Assembly (NCBI GenBank): GCA_030040175.1
Contig: JASHUF010000176.1
Span: forward strand, 1 to 11,447
DNA from: Acidobacteriaceae bacterium
GTDB lineage: Bacteria > Acidobacteriota > Terriglobia > Terriglobales > Acidobacteriaceae
Direction: 5' to 3'
Length of the DNA: 11,447 nt
Part shown: one piece after another, positions 1-6,864 of the stretch
Position numbering within the stretch: the first letter of the stretch is position 1
Layout of the letters: the number at the start of each line of letters is the position of its first letter
Program-made: the position numbers and the translations under genes
The notes under the pieces: model-generated
Told to the model about the DNA's origin: nothing
Databases searched by the model: none
The model's input: the letters and a program-made list of their open reading frames with translations, nothing else

Positions 1-534
1 GCCCACTGGTCGAGCCACGGGATCGGACGCAACCGCGCGGAAGCCGGGCAGGAAGGGGCCGTTGTATGCGCCGCGCTCGACGAAGGTATGAATGGTGTCG
101 CCGTAGGCGCGGATGCTCGAGATCACCGCCTGGCCGTGTTCGTCGTCGAGCACGCGCGGCTCGGCTTCGCTTTGGGCGCCGCGGCGCGTGGTCTCGCGCC
201 AGGCGCCGCGGGCATCGTCGACCCAGAGCGCGATGGAGCGCACGCCGTCGCCGTGGCGGTGAACGTGGCCGGCGATGGAGTTGCCGCTGCGCAGCGGCGT
301 GGTGAGCACAAAGCGGATCTTGCCCTGCTGGACGACGTAGGAGGCGCGATCGCGCTCACCCGTCTCCGGACCGGCGTAAGCCACCAGCGCCATGCCGAAG
401 GCGGCGCGATAAAAGTACGCGGCCTGGCGCGCGTTGCCCACATAGAACTCAATGTGATCGGTTCCCTTGAGGGGAAGGAAATCCGTTTCCGCTTGGGTGG
501 GCTCGGCGAATGCGGAGCGAGGGGAAGCGCTCAT
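1..534 (-). CDS. hppD: 4-hydroxyphenylpyruvate dioxygenase, N-terminal part (cut by window edge)
   Basis: Fe(II)-dependent dioxygenase that converts 4-hydroxyphenylpyruvate to homogentisate in cytosolic tyrosine catabolism. The visible 178 codons give the N-terminal vicinal-oxygen-chelate half: residues near 22-47 read LKGTDHIEFYVGNARQAAYF followed by YRAAFGM, the usual HPPD opening, and then SYVVQQGKIRFVLTTPL and HGDGVRSIALWVDD, which are also typical. The fragment stops just before the part that normally carries the first iron-binding His, so the metal triad cannot be checked. The ATG at 534-532 has an AGGAG ribosome site (543-547) eight bases upstream, which fixes the start. It is divergent from the Lrp/AsnC regulator at 724-1224, which suggests local control of tyrosine breakdown. 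The reading frame is open to base 1. Family assignment is confident; catalytic competence is not assessable. Confidence 0.93.
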   Translation of the reverse strand, partial: MSASPRSAFAEPTQAETDFLPLKGTDHIEFYVGNARQAAYFYRAAFGMALVAYAGPETGERDRASYVVQQGKIRFVLTTPLRSGNSIAGHVHRHGDGVRSIALWVDDARGAWRETTRRGAQSEAEPRVLDDEHGQAVISSIRAYGDTIHTFVERGAYNGPFLPGFRAVASDPVARPVG

Positions 535-661
535 GCCGATTTCTCCTGTAAGCCCAAAAGCGCGGCGGGAGAACAGGAAGCGCCTCCGGCGGCTCGATGG
601 GGCCAACGGAAATGAGCATAAGACGGAAATTCTGCCGATTGAAGGGGATTTGAAAGGATTC

Positions 662-675
662 GGCGCAATTGCGCC
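662..675. promoter_or_regulatory. Perfect 14-bp palindrome, candidate operator between hppD and the AsnC-type gene
   Basis: GGCGCAATTGCGCC is its own reverse complement. It lies 48 nt before the regulator's ATG and 127 nt before the hppD ATG, in the only gap shared by the two divergent genes. Lrp/AsnC proteins bind as dimers or octamers to imperfect palindromes with an A/T centre, so the AATT core fits. Self-regulation plus control of hppD is inferred. No convincing -35/-10 pair is seen on either strand, so the site cannot be placed relative to a promoter. Confidence 0.5.
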
Positions 676-723
676 TCACGAGATTAAGCTAAAGAGGAAA
701 ACGGCTTAAGGAACGGTGACTCA

Positions 724-1224
724 ATGACCCATCGTACTCGCCCCAACGTGTTCGAACTGGATAGCATTGCCTGGAAGATTCTGGAGCTGCTGCAGCAGAA
801 CGCACGGCAGCCGTTTGCCGAGCTGGGCCGGCAGGTGGGTCTCTCCACGCCCGCGGTAGCCGAGCGGGTGCGGCGCCTGGAAGAGGCGGGCGTGATCACC
901 GGCTATCATGCAGCCCTGAACATCGCCAAGCTGGGCGCGCCCATTCGCATCCTGGTGCGGCTGACTATCCCCGGCGGCGATCTGCAGGTGAGCCGCGCGG
1001 TCAAGGCGATCAAAAATATGACCGAGATTCGCCGCTGCCATCGCATCACCGGCGACGAGTCGTTCATTATCGAGGCCGACGTGGTCTCCATCAAGCACCT
1101 CGAATCGGTCATCGACCGGTTGTCGCCATTGGGCGCCACGTCGACCTCGACCGTGCTCTCCTCGCCGGTGGAGCGGCGCGAATATCGCGCCGAGCAGATG
1201 GAGGGGTTCGGCAAGTTCGCGTAG
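724..1224 (+). CDS. Lrp/AsnC family transcriptional regulator
   Basis: A 166-residue DNA-binding regulator of the feast/famine type, which senses amino acids or related metabolites. Residues about 12-60 form the N-terminal winged helix-turn-helix (LDSIAWKILELLQQNARQPF, then LGRQVGLSTPAVAERVRRLE, EAGVITGYHA). Residues about 70-150 are the C-terminal RAM/AsnC ligand-binding and oligomerisation domain. Length is normal for the family (about 150-165). The ATG at 724 follows a weak AAGGA (708-712) at 11 nt, slightly long; no better start is seen. It is transcribed away from hppD, and such divergent arrangements usually mean that the regulator controls its neighbour, so a role in tyrosine/phenylalanine catabolism is likely but inferred. 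The ligand cannot be read from the sequence. Confidence 0.93.
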   Translation: MTHRTRPNVFELDSIAWKILELLQQNARQPFAELGRQVGLSTPAVAERVRRLEEAGVITGYHAALNIAKLGAPIRILVRLTIPGGDLQVSRAVKAIKNMTEIRRCHRITGDESFIIEADVVSIKHLESVIDRLSPLGATSTSTVLSSPVERREYRAEQMEGFGKFA

Positions 1225-1273
1225 CGCGGCGTCGCGTGGATCACGCGGAGGGAACTGCGGATCCTTCGACTCC

Positions 1274-1298
1274 GTTTGCCGCGAGGAACGCGGCAAAC
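1274..1298. terminator. Perfect 10-bp hairpin between convergent genes, possible bidirectional terminator or dispersed repeat
   Basis: GTTTGCCGCG and CGCGGCAAAC pair perfectly around a 5-nt AGGAA loop. The hairpin lies 49 nt past the AsnC-type stop codon and about 40 nt past the ion channel stop codon. Flanking ATCCT (1261-1265) and AGGAT (1306-1310) add an outer stem. There is no T-run on either side, so it is not a textbook intrinsic terminator. The flanks (GGATCCTTCGACTCC and CTCAGGATGACA) resemble intergenic repeats I associate with Acidobacteria, so it may instead be one copy of a dispersed palindrome. Confidence 0.4.
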
Positions 1299-1337
1299 TG
1301 CGCTCAGGATGACAACCGGCGGCGTCGCAGCGCCCAG

Positions 1338-2513
1338 TCAGAAGTTGTGGGGATGGTCGAAGAACGCGGCTACCTGATCGGGGCGGGCGGTGGTCTCAGG
1401 TGCGGGATCGGCAGCCTCAGTTTCCTTGCGCACGCGGGCCACGGTGAGCCAATTGTCCTTGAAGGGATGCTCGGCCAACCACGGCGGCAGGGGCATGTGC
1501 AGATAGCGCGCCAAAGCCTCGGCGTAACCCTCGTAGAGCCCGCGCATCTCACGCAGCCGCTCTAAGGAGTTGGCGTCGCGGCAGACATTGACCCCGTTCT
1601 GGCAGAGCAGGTCATAGAGCTTCCCGGCGCTTTCGGGCGGAAGGCGATCGCGGGCGCCGGGAACCGGCTGGAGCGAGAAAATCTGGACCAGATCGACCAC
1701 GGCATGGCGGGCCATGGCGAAGGTGAGCTGCGCCTGGCGCGCCTCCGGGCCGCGCACGCCGGCGATGAGGAGGGCGGACGTATCGAGAATGGCGGTGAGC
1801 GCGCTGAGCCAGCTCTGGTTGCCGTGCTGGGAGCGGAAGTAGCAGAGGAGCGGGTAGGAGATGTGGCTTTCGAGCAGCTCGGCCGACCAGCGCTCCCACT
1901 CGATCAACAGCAGGCTGAGCGCCTGATCGCCCCCGGGATAGGCGTGGCGGCGGATGAGCTCGGCCGCCGTGGGCGGCGAGCCGGCGCGCGCGTCGAGGAG
2001 GGAGATGCTGACTTCGCGGCGCGAGAAGGCGCTGTAGAGAACGGGAAAATAGCCCATCACGATGGCGAGAAAGCCGAGACCGGTGCCGGATTCGAGGATG
2101 ACGATGGCGCGCGACCAGGCGCTATGCGGGGTAACATCGCCCAGGCCGAGGGTGAAGATGGTGGTGCCGCTCACGTAGAGGTCGGTGCGAAAGCCTGCGT
2201 GCGCGGCGGCGTCGTTGAAGGGGCTGCCGGCCGCGTAGAAGAGAAGCGCGAAGCCCACGAGCATGGAAGCGGCCCAGACCATGAGCAGAAGAATGAGGGA
2301 GAGCGGGCCGTAGTAACCGAAGACGGTCTCGCGGCGGCGGGGATGGCGGATGCGTCGCGTGAAGAACGCCCAGGGGCGCCAGGTGAGCATGTAGAACATG
2401 CGGGTGATGCGGAAGCGGCCGATGGCGCGGCGGGGCAGGATGATGGTCTGAAAGGCGTCGAAGAGGATGGCCAGGAGGCAGAAAATGCCGGCAATGAGGG
2501 CGACGACGCGCAT
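1338..2513 (-). CDS. Ion channel (potassium-channel-like) membrane protein
   Basis: A 391-residue protein with an N-terminal hydrophobic helix (about 3-26), a second helix (about 68-93), a pore loop, and a further helix (about 133-160), followed by a 230-residue soluble C-terminal region. The pore loop reads TTIFTLGLGDVTP (about 117-129) and matches the K+-channel selectivity filter T-x-G-x-G-D of the Ion_trans_2 fold, with Leu in place of the usual Tyr of TVGYGD. Ion selectivity therefore cannot be assumed. The cytoplasmic tail shows no RCK/TrkA nucleotide-binding motif that I recognise. The ATG at 2513-2511 has no clear ribosome site; the frame stays open upstream (TCT CTG CGA TAC ATT GAA...), so a non-ATG start is possible. 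It lies 147 nt downstream of the CHAT gene on the same strand and may be co-transcribed through the G-tract repeat or have its own promoter; none is obvious. Confidence 0.85.
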   Translation of the reverse strand: MRVVALIAGIFCLLAILFDAFQTIILPRRAIGRFRITRMFYMLTWRPWAFFTRRIRHPRRRETVFGYYGPLSLILLLMVWAASMLVGFALLFYAAGSPFNDAAAHAGFRTDLYVSGTTIFTLGLGDVTPHSAWSRAIVILESGTGLGFLAIVMGYFPVLYSAFSRREVSISLLDARAGSPPTAAELIRRHAYPGGDQALSLLLIEWERWSAELLESHISYPLLCYFRSQHGNQSWLSALTAILDTSALLIAGVRGPEARQAQLTFAMARHAVVDLVQIFSLQPVPGARDRLPPESAGKLYDLLCQNGVNVCRDANSLERLREMRGLYEGYAEALARYLHMPLPPWLAEHPFKDNWLTVARVRKETEAADPAPETTARPDQVAAFFDHPHNF

Positions 2514-2543
2514 GGCGATGATTTCAATGTATCGCAGAGAACA

Positions 2544-2623
2544 GGGATCAGGGATCAGGGGTCAGGGAGCAAGGGAGCGAGGGACTGAGGGACTGAGGGA
2601 ACAAGGGAGTGAGGGACTGAGGG
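2544..2623. repeat. Tandem G-tract repeat (11 GGG tracts, period 7 then 8), potential G-quadruplex
   Basis: On the plus strand GGG tracts begin at 2544, 2551, 2558, 2565, 2573, 2581, 2589, 2597, 2605, 2613 and 2621: first a 7-nt unit (GGGATCA-like), then an 8-nt unit (GGGACTGA-like). Spacers are 3-5 nt, so the array meets the usual G3N1-7 quadruplex rule several times over. It lies between the CHAT stop codon and the ion channel start codon, both on the minus strand, so the G-rich strand is the template and the transcript would be C-rich. Function unknown; it could be a length-variable microsatellite or a transcriptional pause site. Confidence 0.85.
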
Positions 2624-2660
2624 ACCGCGGAGGGGTGGACGGCTGTCGAAAAATTGTAAA

Positions 2661-5177
2661 TCAGAGGCCGGTGTAGAGCTCGAAGGGGGCCCAGAAGAAG
2701 GGATGGCGGTAATCGCCGTGGCTGTGCAGCAGGGCGAGCTGGGCCTGGCGCAGCGCAGCGCTGGGCGGGAGGCCCTGTTCGAGCCCGGCGTAGAGCGCAT
2801 CCATGAGCGCGGGCGTCGAGTCGTCGCTCACTTCCCACAGCGCGCCGATCACGGTGTGGGCGCCGGCGCGCAGAAAGGCCCACGAGAGGCCCACGAGCCC
2901 CTCGCCGGCGTAAGTGCGCGTGCCGCCGCCGTAGCAGGAGGAGATGGTGACGAGGCGCGCATGGAGGGGATGCTGGATGATGGTGCGCGCATACAGCTTG
3001 AAGGAATCATCGGCCGCAGTGGAGCGGGAGAGAATGATGGCGGAGTCGAGCGGATCAGTGAGGCTGGCTACGCCGTGCGCCACGAAGTGAATATAGGCGT
3101 ACTGCTGCGGCGAGCTGGCCGCGTAGGCGTCGGGATTGGCGCCCTGGCCGGCAAAGACGGTTTGGTCCTGCGCGGTAAAGTGGCTTTCAATGCGCCGCAT
3201 CTCGAGGGACGCGTTGGGGAGATTGGGATATTCGCGGTCGGGTGAGACAGCGTTGCCAAGCAGAAGCAGACTGCGCCTGCCGGCTGCCGGGGGTTTGGCC
3301 GAAGCCAGCATGGTGAGCGAAGGCGCGGAGACCACGGTGGCGTCCTCGATCCAGTAATGAGGCTTGGGCCCGGGCACAAGAAGAGTCTCGAAGTTCAACT
3401 GGCTGAGCGCGCCGTCGGCAAGAATGACGACGTTCGAGCCAGGCGCGATGAGCGAAGCGGCCGGCGCCACCAGCATGCGGTAGAGAGCCTGGCCGCCGGG
3501 GTCAGCGGAGTCGAGCGGATCGCCGGGGCCGAGAAGGGCGTCGCGATAGCGGCCAGCCATGCGCCCGATCTCCCGCGATGGCGGCAGCGCGAAGAGCGCA
3601 GTTTTTTCGGGCGCGATGGCCCAGAGATAGGATTGCGATGCCCCAAGCCAGTAAAAGAGCAGCGTGGCGCCGGCATCTCGCGCGATGCGGCCGGCCGAGA
3701 GCGCGACCGGCTGCGCGGGGATGGTGAGCCCGAGCCCGGCGGCGAGCGTGCGCGCGCGGCTGTGGTCGGCCACGGCGAGAGCCTGATCCGCGCGGCCCTG
3801 CTTCACCAGCAGATGAATATAGTCATCGTAGATGGGCGCGGCGTTGGTGAGGAAAGGCAGTTTCGAATCTTCGTTCCGGAGCCGGCTGCGCGCCTGCTCG
3901 AAGGCGTCGAGGGCGGTCGCATACATGCGGTCCGCGGCGGCAAGGTCGCCGCGCCGCTCCTCGAGCCGGGCAAGCTCGTGCTCGGCGCCCAGGCGCATGG
4001 AGGTCTGGCTCGCGGGGTCGGCCGCTACGGTGCGGAAGATGGCTTCGGCCTGCGCGTCGTGGCTCGCATCGGGGCCGCGCGCGGCGGCGATCCTGCCCTG
4101 CGCGAGGAGAACGTCCAGCTCGTCCAGGCGGTTCTGCGACGATCGCAAAAGGGGCGCGAGCCGATCGAGGTAGCCGGCCGCTTGGTCGAGCCTGCCGGCG
4201 TCGATGGAGAGATGAGCCAGAACCTCGAGGGTGTTGACGATGTCTTCCCGGCTGCGGATCGCCACCGCGAGCGCGAGCGCCTGGTCATAAGAATTCGCGG
4301 CTTCCTTCAGATCGCCGTCCTGCTGATGCACATAGCCGACAGTGGTCAGCCAGCCCAGCGCGGAAGCCGTATTCCCGATCTTTTCCGCCTCCTTCTCGGC
4401 TTCAAGGAAGAGCTGCAAAGCCCTCTCCGTATCTCCCAGGCGAAAATAGGCCCATCCGAGGTTGCCTGAACTGCTTTCCGCCAGGTCCTGAGCGCCCAAT
4501 TCCACAGAATCGTTATACGCCGTCCGCGACCAGTCGACCGCCTCGTCGTAGTGCTCGACCTGAATTGCCGCCCACCCCAGATTCAGTGCGGCTGAGGCTT
4601 CAAGGAACCGGTCGCGGTGCGCTTGAGCAAAGCTGAGAGTGTCGAGAAAAAGCTGCCGCGCCTGGCTGAAGTTCCCCTGGGATGCGGCGAGAATGCCGCG
4701 CGCACGCAGGACACTGCCACAGGCCGGATACGCAGTTTCCCGGCAGAGCTCCCCGGCGCGCGCGATTCTCTCACCGGCGAGGGATAATTGCTGCTGGCGC
4801 GTGAGAGCGATGCTCTCAAGCGTCAATTGCTGCACCGTCTCCTGCGGGTCGTTTGCAGCGGGGCTGAAGCCGGCGAGCAGGGTCAAGGCATCGTCATAAA
4901 GTCCGCGACGCACCATGGCCTCCGCCTCGAGGAGCCGGAATCGCGAAGCCCACTCGGGATCGCGGGCGGCAAAACTGCGGTAATCCTGCTCGGCCCTGCG
5001 CTGACAATCCTCAAGCTGGCCGTGAAGAAAGGAGAGGCGGATGCGGTCGTATTCGGCTTGCGCGTCGGTGGGACGGGAGTCTTCGAGCGGAATGAGGAGA
5101 AACAGCCCCAGCACGCATGCGGGCAGGAAGCGGCGGCGCCTGAGGCTACGCCGCATGCTGCCGCCATACCGACGCAT
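2661..5177 (-). CDS. TPR-CHAT protein: secreted or membrane-anchored caspase-like protease
   Basis: An 838-residue protein. Residues about 8-41 form an export signal: an arginine-rich start (RRRRFLP, resembling the twin-arginine RRxFL motif), a hydrophobic core ACVLGLFLLIPL, and an A-Q-A site near residue 41. Residues about 150-430 carry roughly six TPR-like helical repeats (for example around 192-220, 231-262, 271-303, 312-342). Residues about 495-838 form a CHAT domain of the caspase (clan CD) fold, with the catalytic His in IHFVAHG (His701; codon checked at 3075-3077) and Cys in ISSCYGGG (Cys748; codon checked at 2934-2936). The GLVGLSWAFLRAGAHTVIG stretch is a further CHAT hallmark. The dyad is intact, so protease activity is expected; the substrate is unknown. 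The ATG at 5177 follows AGGA at short spacing; a second ATG at 5156 (MRRSL) is possible and keeps the whole signal. It is 25 nt downstream of the 286-residue gene, in line with the sigma and anti-sigma genes, hence probably one operon. Confidence 0.9.
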   Translation of the reverse strand: MRRYGGSMRRSLRRRRFLPACVLGLFLLIPLEDSRPTDAQAEYDRIRLSFLHGQLEDCQRRAEQDYRSFAARDPEWASRFRLLEAEAMVRRGLYDDALTLLAGFSPAANDPQETVQQLTLESIALTRQQQLSLAGERIARAGELCRETAYPACGSVLRARGILAASQGNFSQARQLFLDTLSFAQAHRDRFLEASAALNLGWAAIQVEHYDEAVDWSRTAYNDSVELGAQDLAESSSGNLGWAYFRLGDTERALQLFLEAEKEAEKIGNTASALGWLTTVGYVHQQDGDLKEAANSYDQALALAVAIRSREDIVNTLEVLAHLSIDAGRLDQAAGYLDRLAPLLRSSQNRLDELDVLLAQGRIAAARGPDASHDAQAEAIFRTVAADPASQTSMRLGAEHELARLEERRGDLAAADRMYATALDAFEQARSRLRNEDSKLPFLTNAAPIYDDYIHLLVKQGRADQALAVADHSRARTLAAGLGLTIPAQPVALSAGRIARDAGATLLFYWLGASQSYLWAIAPEKTALFALPPSREIGRMAGRYRDALLGPGDPLDSADPGGQALYRMLVAPAASLIAPGSNVVILADGALSQLNFETLLVPGPKPHYWIEDATVVSAPSLTMLASAKPPAAGRRSLLLLGNAVSPDREYPNLPNASLEMRRIESHFTAQDQTVFAGQGANPDAYAASSPQQYAYIHFVAHGVASLTDPLDSAIILSRSTAADDSFKLYARTIIQHPLHARLVTISSCYGGGTRTYAGEGLVGLSWAFLRAGAHTVIGALWEVSDDSTPALMDALYAGLEQGLPPSAALRQAQLALLHSHGDYRHPFFWAPFELYTGL

Positions 5178-5202
5178 GGTTCCTGCTCAACAAGAGCTCA
5201 GA

Positions 5203-6063
5203 TCACGGGTAGCTCTGCCCGTTGATGATGGTGTTGCTGGCCGAGGAATTTCCCCCGCCGATGCAGCCCAACTCGAACTTGAGCATGCTCAGGTCAAAGA
5301 GGGTTACCTCGGGCACGCCGTACTTGTTGAATTGCGAGTGCTCCACGCGCAAAAGACCCAGATGGACCTTGCCGAAATCGCGGATGTGGAGCACATGGCC
5401 AAAGCCACGGACAAAATCCGGAGCGTCCACCTCCACCCGGCTGACCAGCGAGCACTCGAGAATCTCCTTTTCGCCTTCGGTCCTCGGCGCCGGTTGATTG
5501 TAGCGCTGGACTAAGTCATCGGGAACGTCTTTGGCCGAGCGGATGCTTTCGAAGTGGCTCCTGACGCGCTCGAGCAAGCCGGGATGGCGGGTGTAGGCGC
5601 CGTTGTTCGCGGGCTGGTCGAAGGGATAGGGATGGAAAGGCGGGAAAACCACCTTGACCGGATGGCCGGCGACGCGCAGGCCTTCAATGCGCGTGCCCAG
5701 AAAATGCACCGCGGGCACATAGCCCTCGAGCGGGTGGTGGGTGGCGATCTGGCCGACGACGCGGTCGGCGGTGACCACCTCGAGCACGTTCAGGTTTTCG
5801 ATGACCGAGGTGACCAGGGTGCTCCAGCCGTGATGGGGCTTGGTGTGGTCCCGGTTTCCGGCCGCCTGCGTGTAGGCCTTCTCAAAGGAGATGACGCCTT
5901 CCAGGCGATAGGGCTCCGCGTGCTCGGAGAGATAGCCGCCGTGCTCAGACAGCTTGACGTTGGTCTGCGGCTTGATCTCCTGCTTGAGCGGATGAAACAG
6001 ATCGCCGGTCAAGACAGTCGCTTCAGCGTGGTAACGATGCCCCCGGGTGGTGTCGTCGGCCAT
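5203..6063 (-). CDS. Conserved-looking protein of unknown function (286 aa)
   Basis: I do not recognise a named domain. The protein has no signal peptide and no membrane helix, so it is probably cytosolic. It looks beta-rich, with alternating hydrophobic stretches such as SVIENLNVLEVVTADRVVGQ (about 86-105), GYVPAVHFLGTRIEGLRVAG (about 114-133), FGHVLHIRDFGKVHLGLLRV (about 222-241) and FDLSMLKFELGCIGGG near the C-terminus. It is rich in His and Pro and has only two Cys. The frame shows GC-rich codon use like its neighbours and is uninterrupted over 860 nt. The ATG at 6063 has only a distant AAGGA; GTG or TTG alternatives are not better. It lies 53 nt after the anti-sigma stop and 25 nt before the CHAT start, so its position in the probable operon makes it a candidate partner or substrate of the CHAT protease or an output protein. 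This is inference from order only. Confidence 0.75.
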   Translation of the reverse strand: MADDTTRGHRYHAEATVLTGDLFHPLKQEIKPQTNVKLSEHGGYLSEHAEPYRLEGVISFEKAYTQAAGNRDHTKPHHGWSTLVTSVIENLNVLEVVTADRVVGQIATHHPLEGYVPAVHFLGTRIEGLRVAGHPVKVVFPPFHPYPFDQPANNGAYTRHPGLLERVRSHFESIRSAKDVPDDLVQRYNQPAPRTEGEKEILECSLVSRVEVDAPDFVRGFGHVLHIRDFGKVHLGLLRVEHSQFNKYGVPEVTLFDLSMLKFELGCIGGGNSSASNTIINGQSYP

Positions 6064-6116
6064 GGAGGGTCTTCAGTTCCTTTCACATGGTGCAGAGCCA
6101 GGGTATGCGGAAGCGG

Positions 6117-6812
6117 CTATTCGCCGAAGCTGACATCAAGAATGCGGCGGTCGATCTCGGTGCGGGCGCCTTGCGGCGTAATCCCGGAGATAACCAGAGT
6201 ATACGACGCCTGCTCGAGGCCGGCGCCGGGAATCGCGAGAGAAAAGGCACCGCTGCCCGGGCCGGTCTGCGCGCCGGTATCGTGCGGCGCCGCCGCCGTC
6301 TCGGTCCAGATGCGCTTGCCGTGCTGATCGTACAGGTCAAAGGCATAGCTTGCATCGTCAGTTTCCTGCGGAATCTGAATCAGAAGGACCGCGCCCTGCC
6401 GGGCATCGGCGGGAACGGCGAGGTGGGCGTCGCCGCGCGTGCCGGTGTGGAAGCTCACCCACGGCGTCAGGCGCGGCTCCCGCGCGGCCGAGCGCAGCGA
6501 GGGAATGGTGGAGAAGTTCTGAAAGCCGATGACGGCCAGCAGAACGGCGAAGGCGGGTACGGCGAAAGCAGGCCGCAGCCAGGCGAACCGGCTCGCCTGC
6601 CGGGGCGCAGGTTTGGCCGCGGGCGCGGTGGAGGCAAGCGTGGGCAGTTGCAGCTTGGCTTCCTCCACAAAGGCGGCTCCGGCGCGCAGATCGAGCGAGC
6701 ACTCCGCGCAGTCGAAGAGGTGCTCTTCGAATTCCTCGCGGAGCTCGGGCGCGAGCTCGTCCAGAAGGTACCGCTCGACCGCCATTTCCTGTACAGCTTG
6801 TTGGTGTTCCAT
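6117..6812 (-). CDS. Membrane anti-sigma factor with zinc (HC2) domain
   Basis: Negative regulator expected to hold the adjacent ECF sigma factor at the membrane. Residues about 5-45 form the zf-HC2 anti-sigma domain (VERYLLDELAPELREEFEE, then HLFDCAEC, giving His31-x3-Cys35-x2-Cys38). A single membrane helix follows at about 79-97 (WLRPAFAVPAFAVLLAVIGF). The C-terminal 130 residues, predicted outside the membrane, look beta-sandwich-like (SYAFDLYDQHGKRIW, FSLAIPGAGLEQASYTLVIS) and may sense a signal or be a cleavage target. I choose the ATG at 6812 (MEHQQ, 231 aa) because GGAGG (6819-6823) is six bases upstream; the longer frame to 6851 adds 13 residues that contain this ribosome site. The gene begins 52 nt after the sigma stop codon, the classic sigma/anti-sigma order. 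Confidence 0.9.
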   Translation of the reverse strand: MEHQQAVQEMAVERYLLDELAPELREEFEEHLFDCAECSLDLRAGAAFVEEAKLQLPTLASTAPAAKPAPRQASRFAWLRPAFAVPAFAVLLAVIGFQNFSTIPSLRSAAREPRLTPWVSFHTGTRGDAHLAVPADARQGAVLLIQIPQETDDASYAFDLYDQHGKRIWTETAAAPHDTGAQTGPGSGAFSLAIPGAGLEQASYTLVISGITPQGARTEIDRRILDVSFGE

Positions 6813-6818
6813 CGTCAT

Positions 6819-6823
6819 CCTCC
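6819..6823 (-). promoter_or_regulatory. Ribosome binding site that fixes the anti-sigma start
   Basis: GGAGG on the minus strand, six bases before the ATG at 6812. An intervening in-frame ATG (6818-6816) directly abuts it and is too close, and the far upstream ATG at 6851 has no such site. Confidence 0.7.
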
Positions 6824-6864
6824 CAGGCTCGAACATCAGCATGGGAACCACCTTCCCTGTCTCC

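Noticed and set aside
615..643. hppD promoter (TTCAAT, 17 nt, TATGCT on the minus strand)
   Set aside because: Both boxes match consensus too poorly to list as a feature.
1704..2588. 294-residue plus-strand frame opposite the ion channel
   Set aside because: Low-complexity Glu/Gly/Ala sequence that runs into the G-tract repeat; the minus strand has membrane helices and a pore motif.
2544..2623. CRISPR array
   Set aside because: Units of 7-8 nt with no spacers; it is a microsatellite.
3357..4469. 370-residue plus-strand frame opposite the CHAT gene
   Set aside because: Antisense shadow of a GC-rich gene; composition is Arg/Gly/Glu-rich without recognisable domain, and the opposite strand encodes a clear TPR-CHAT protein.
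2661..5177. Type III-E CRISPR Craspase component
   Set aside because: No gRAMP effector, no Csx30 and no CRISPR array in the window; the exported TPR-CHAT protein is only distantly comparable.
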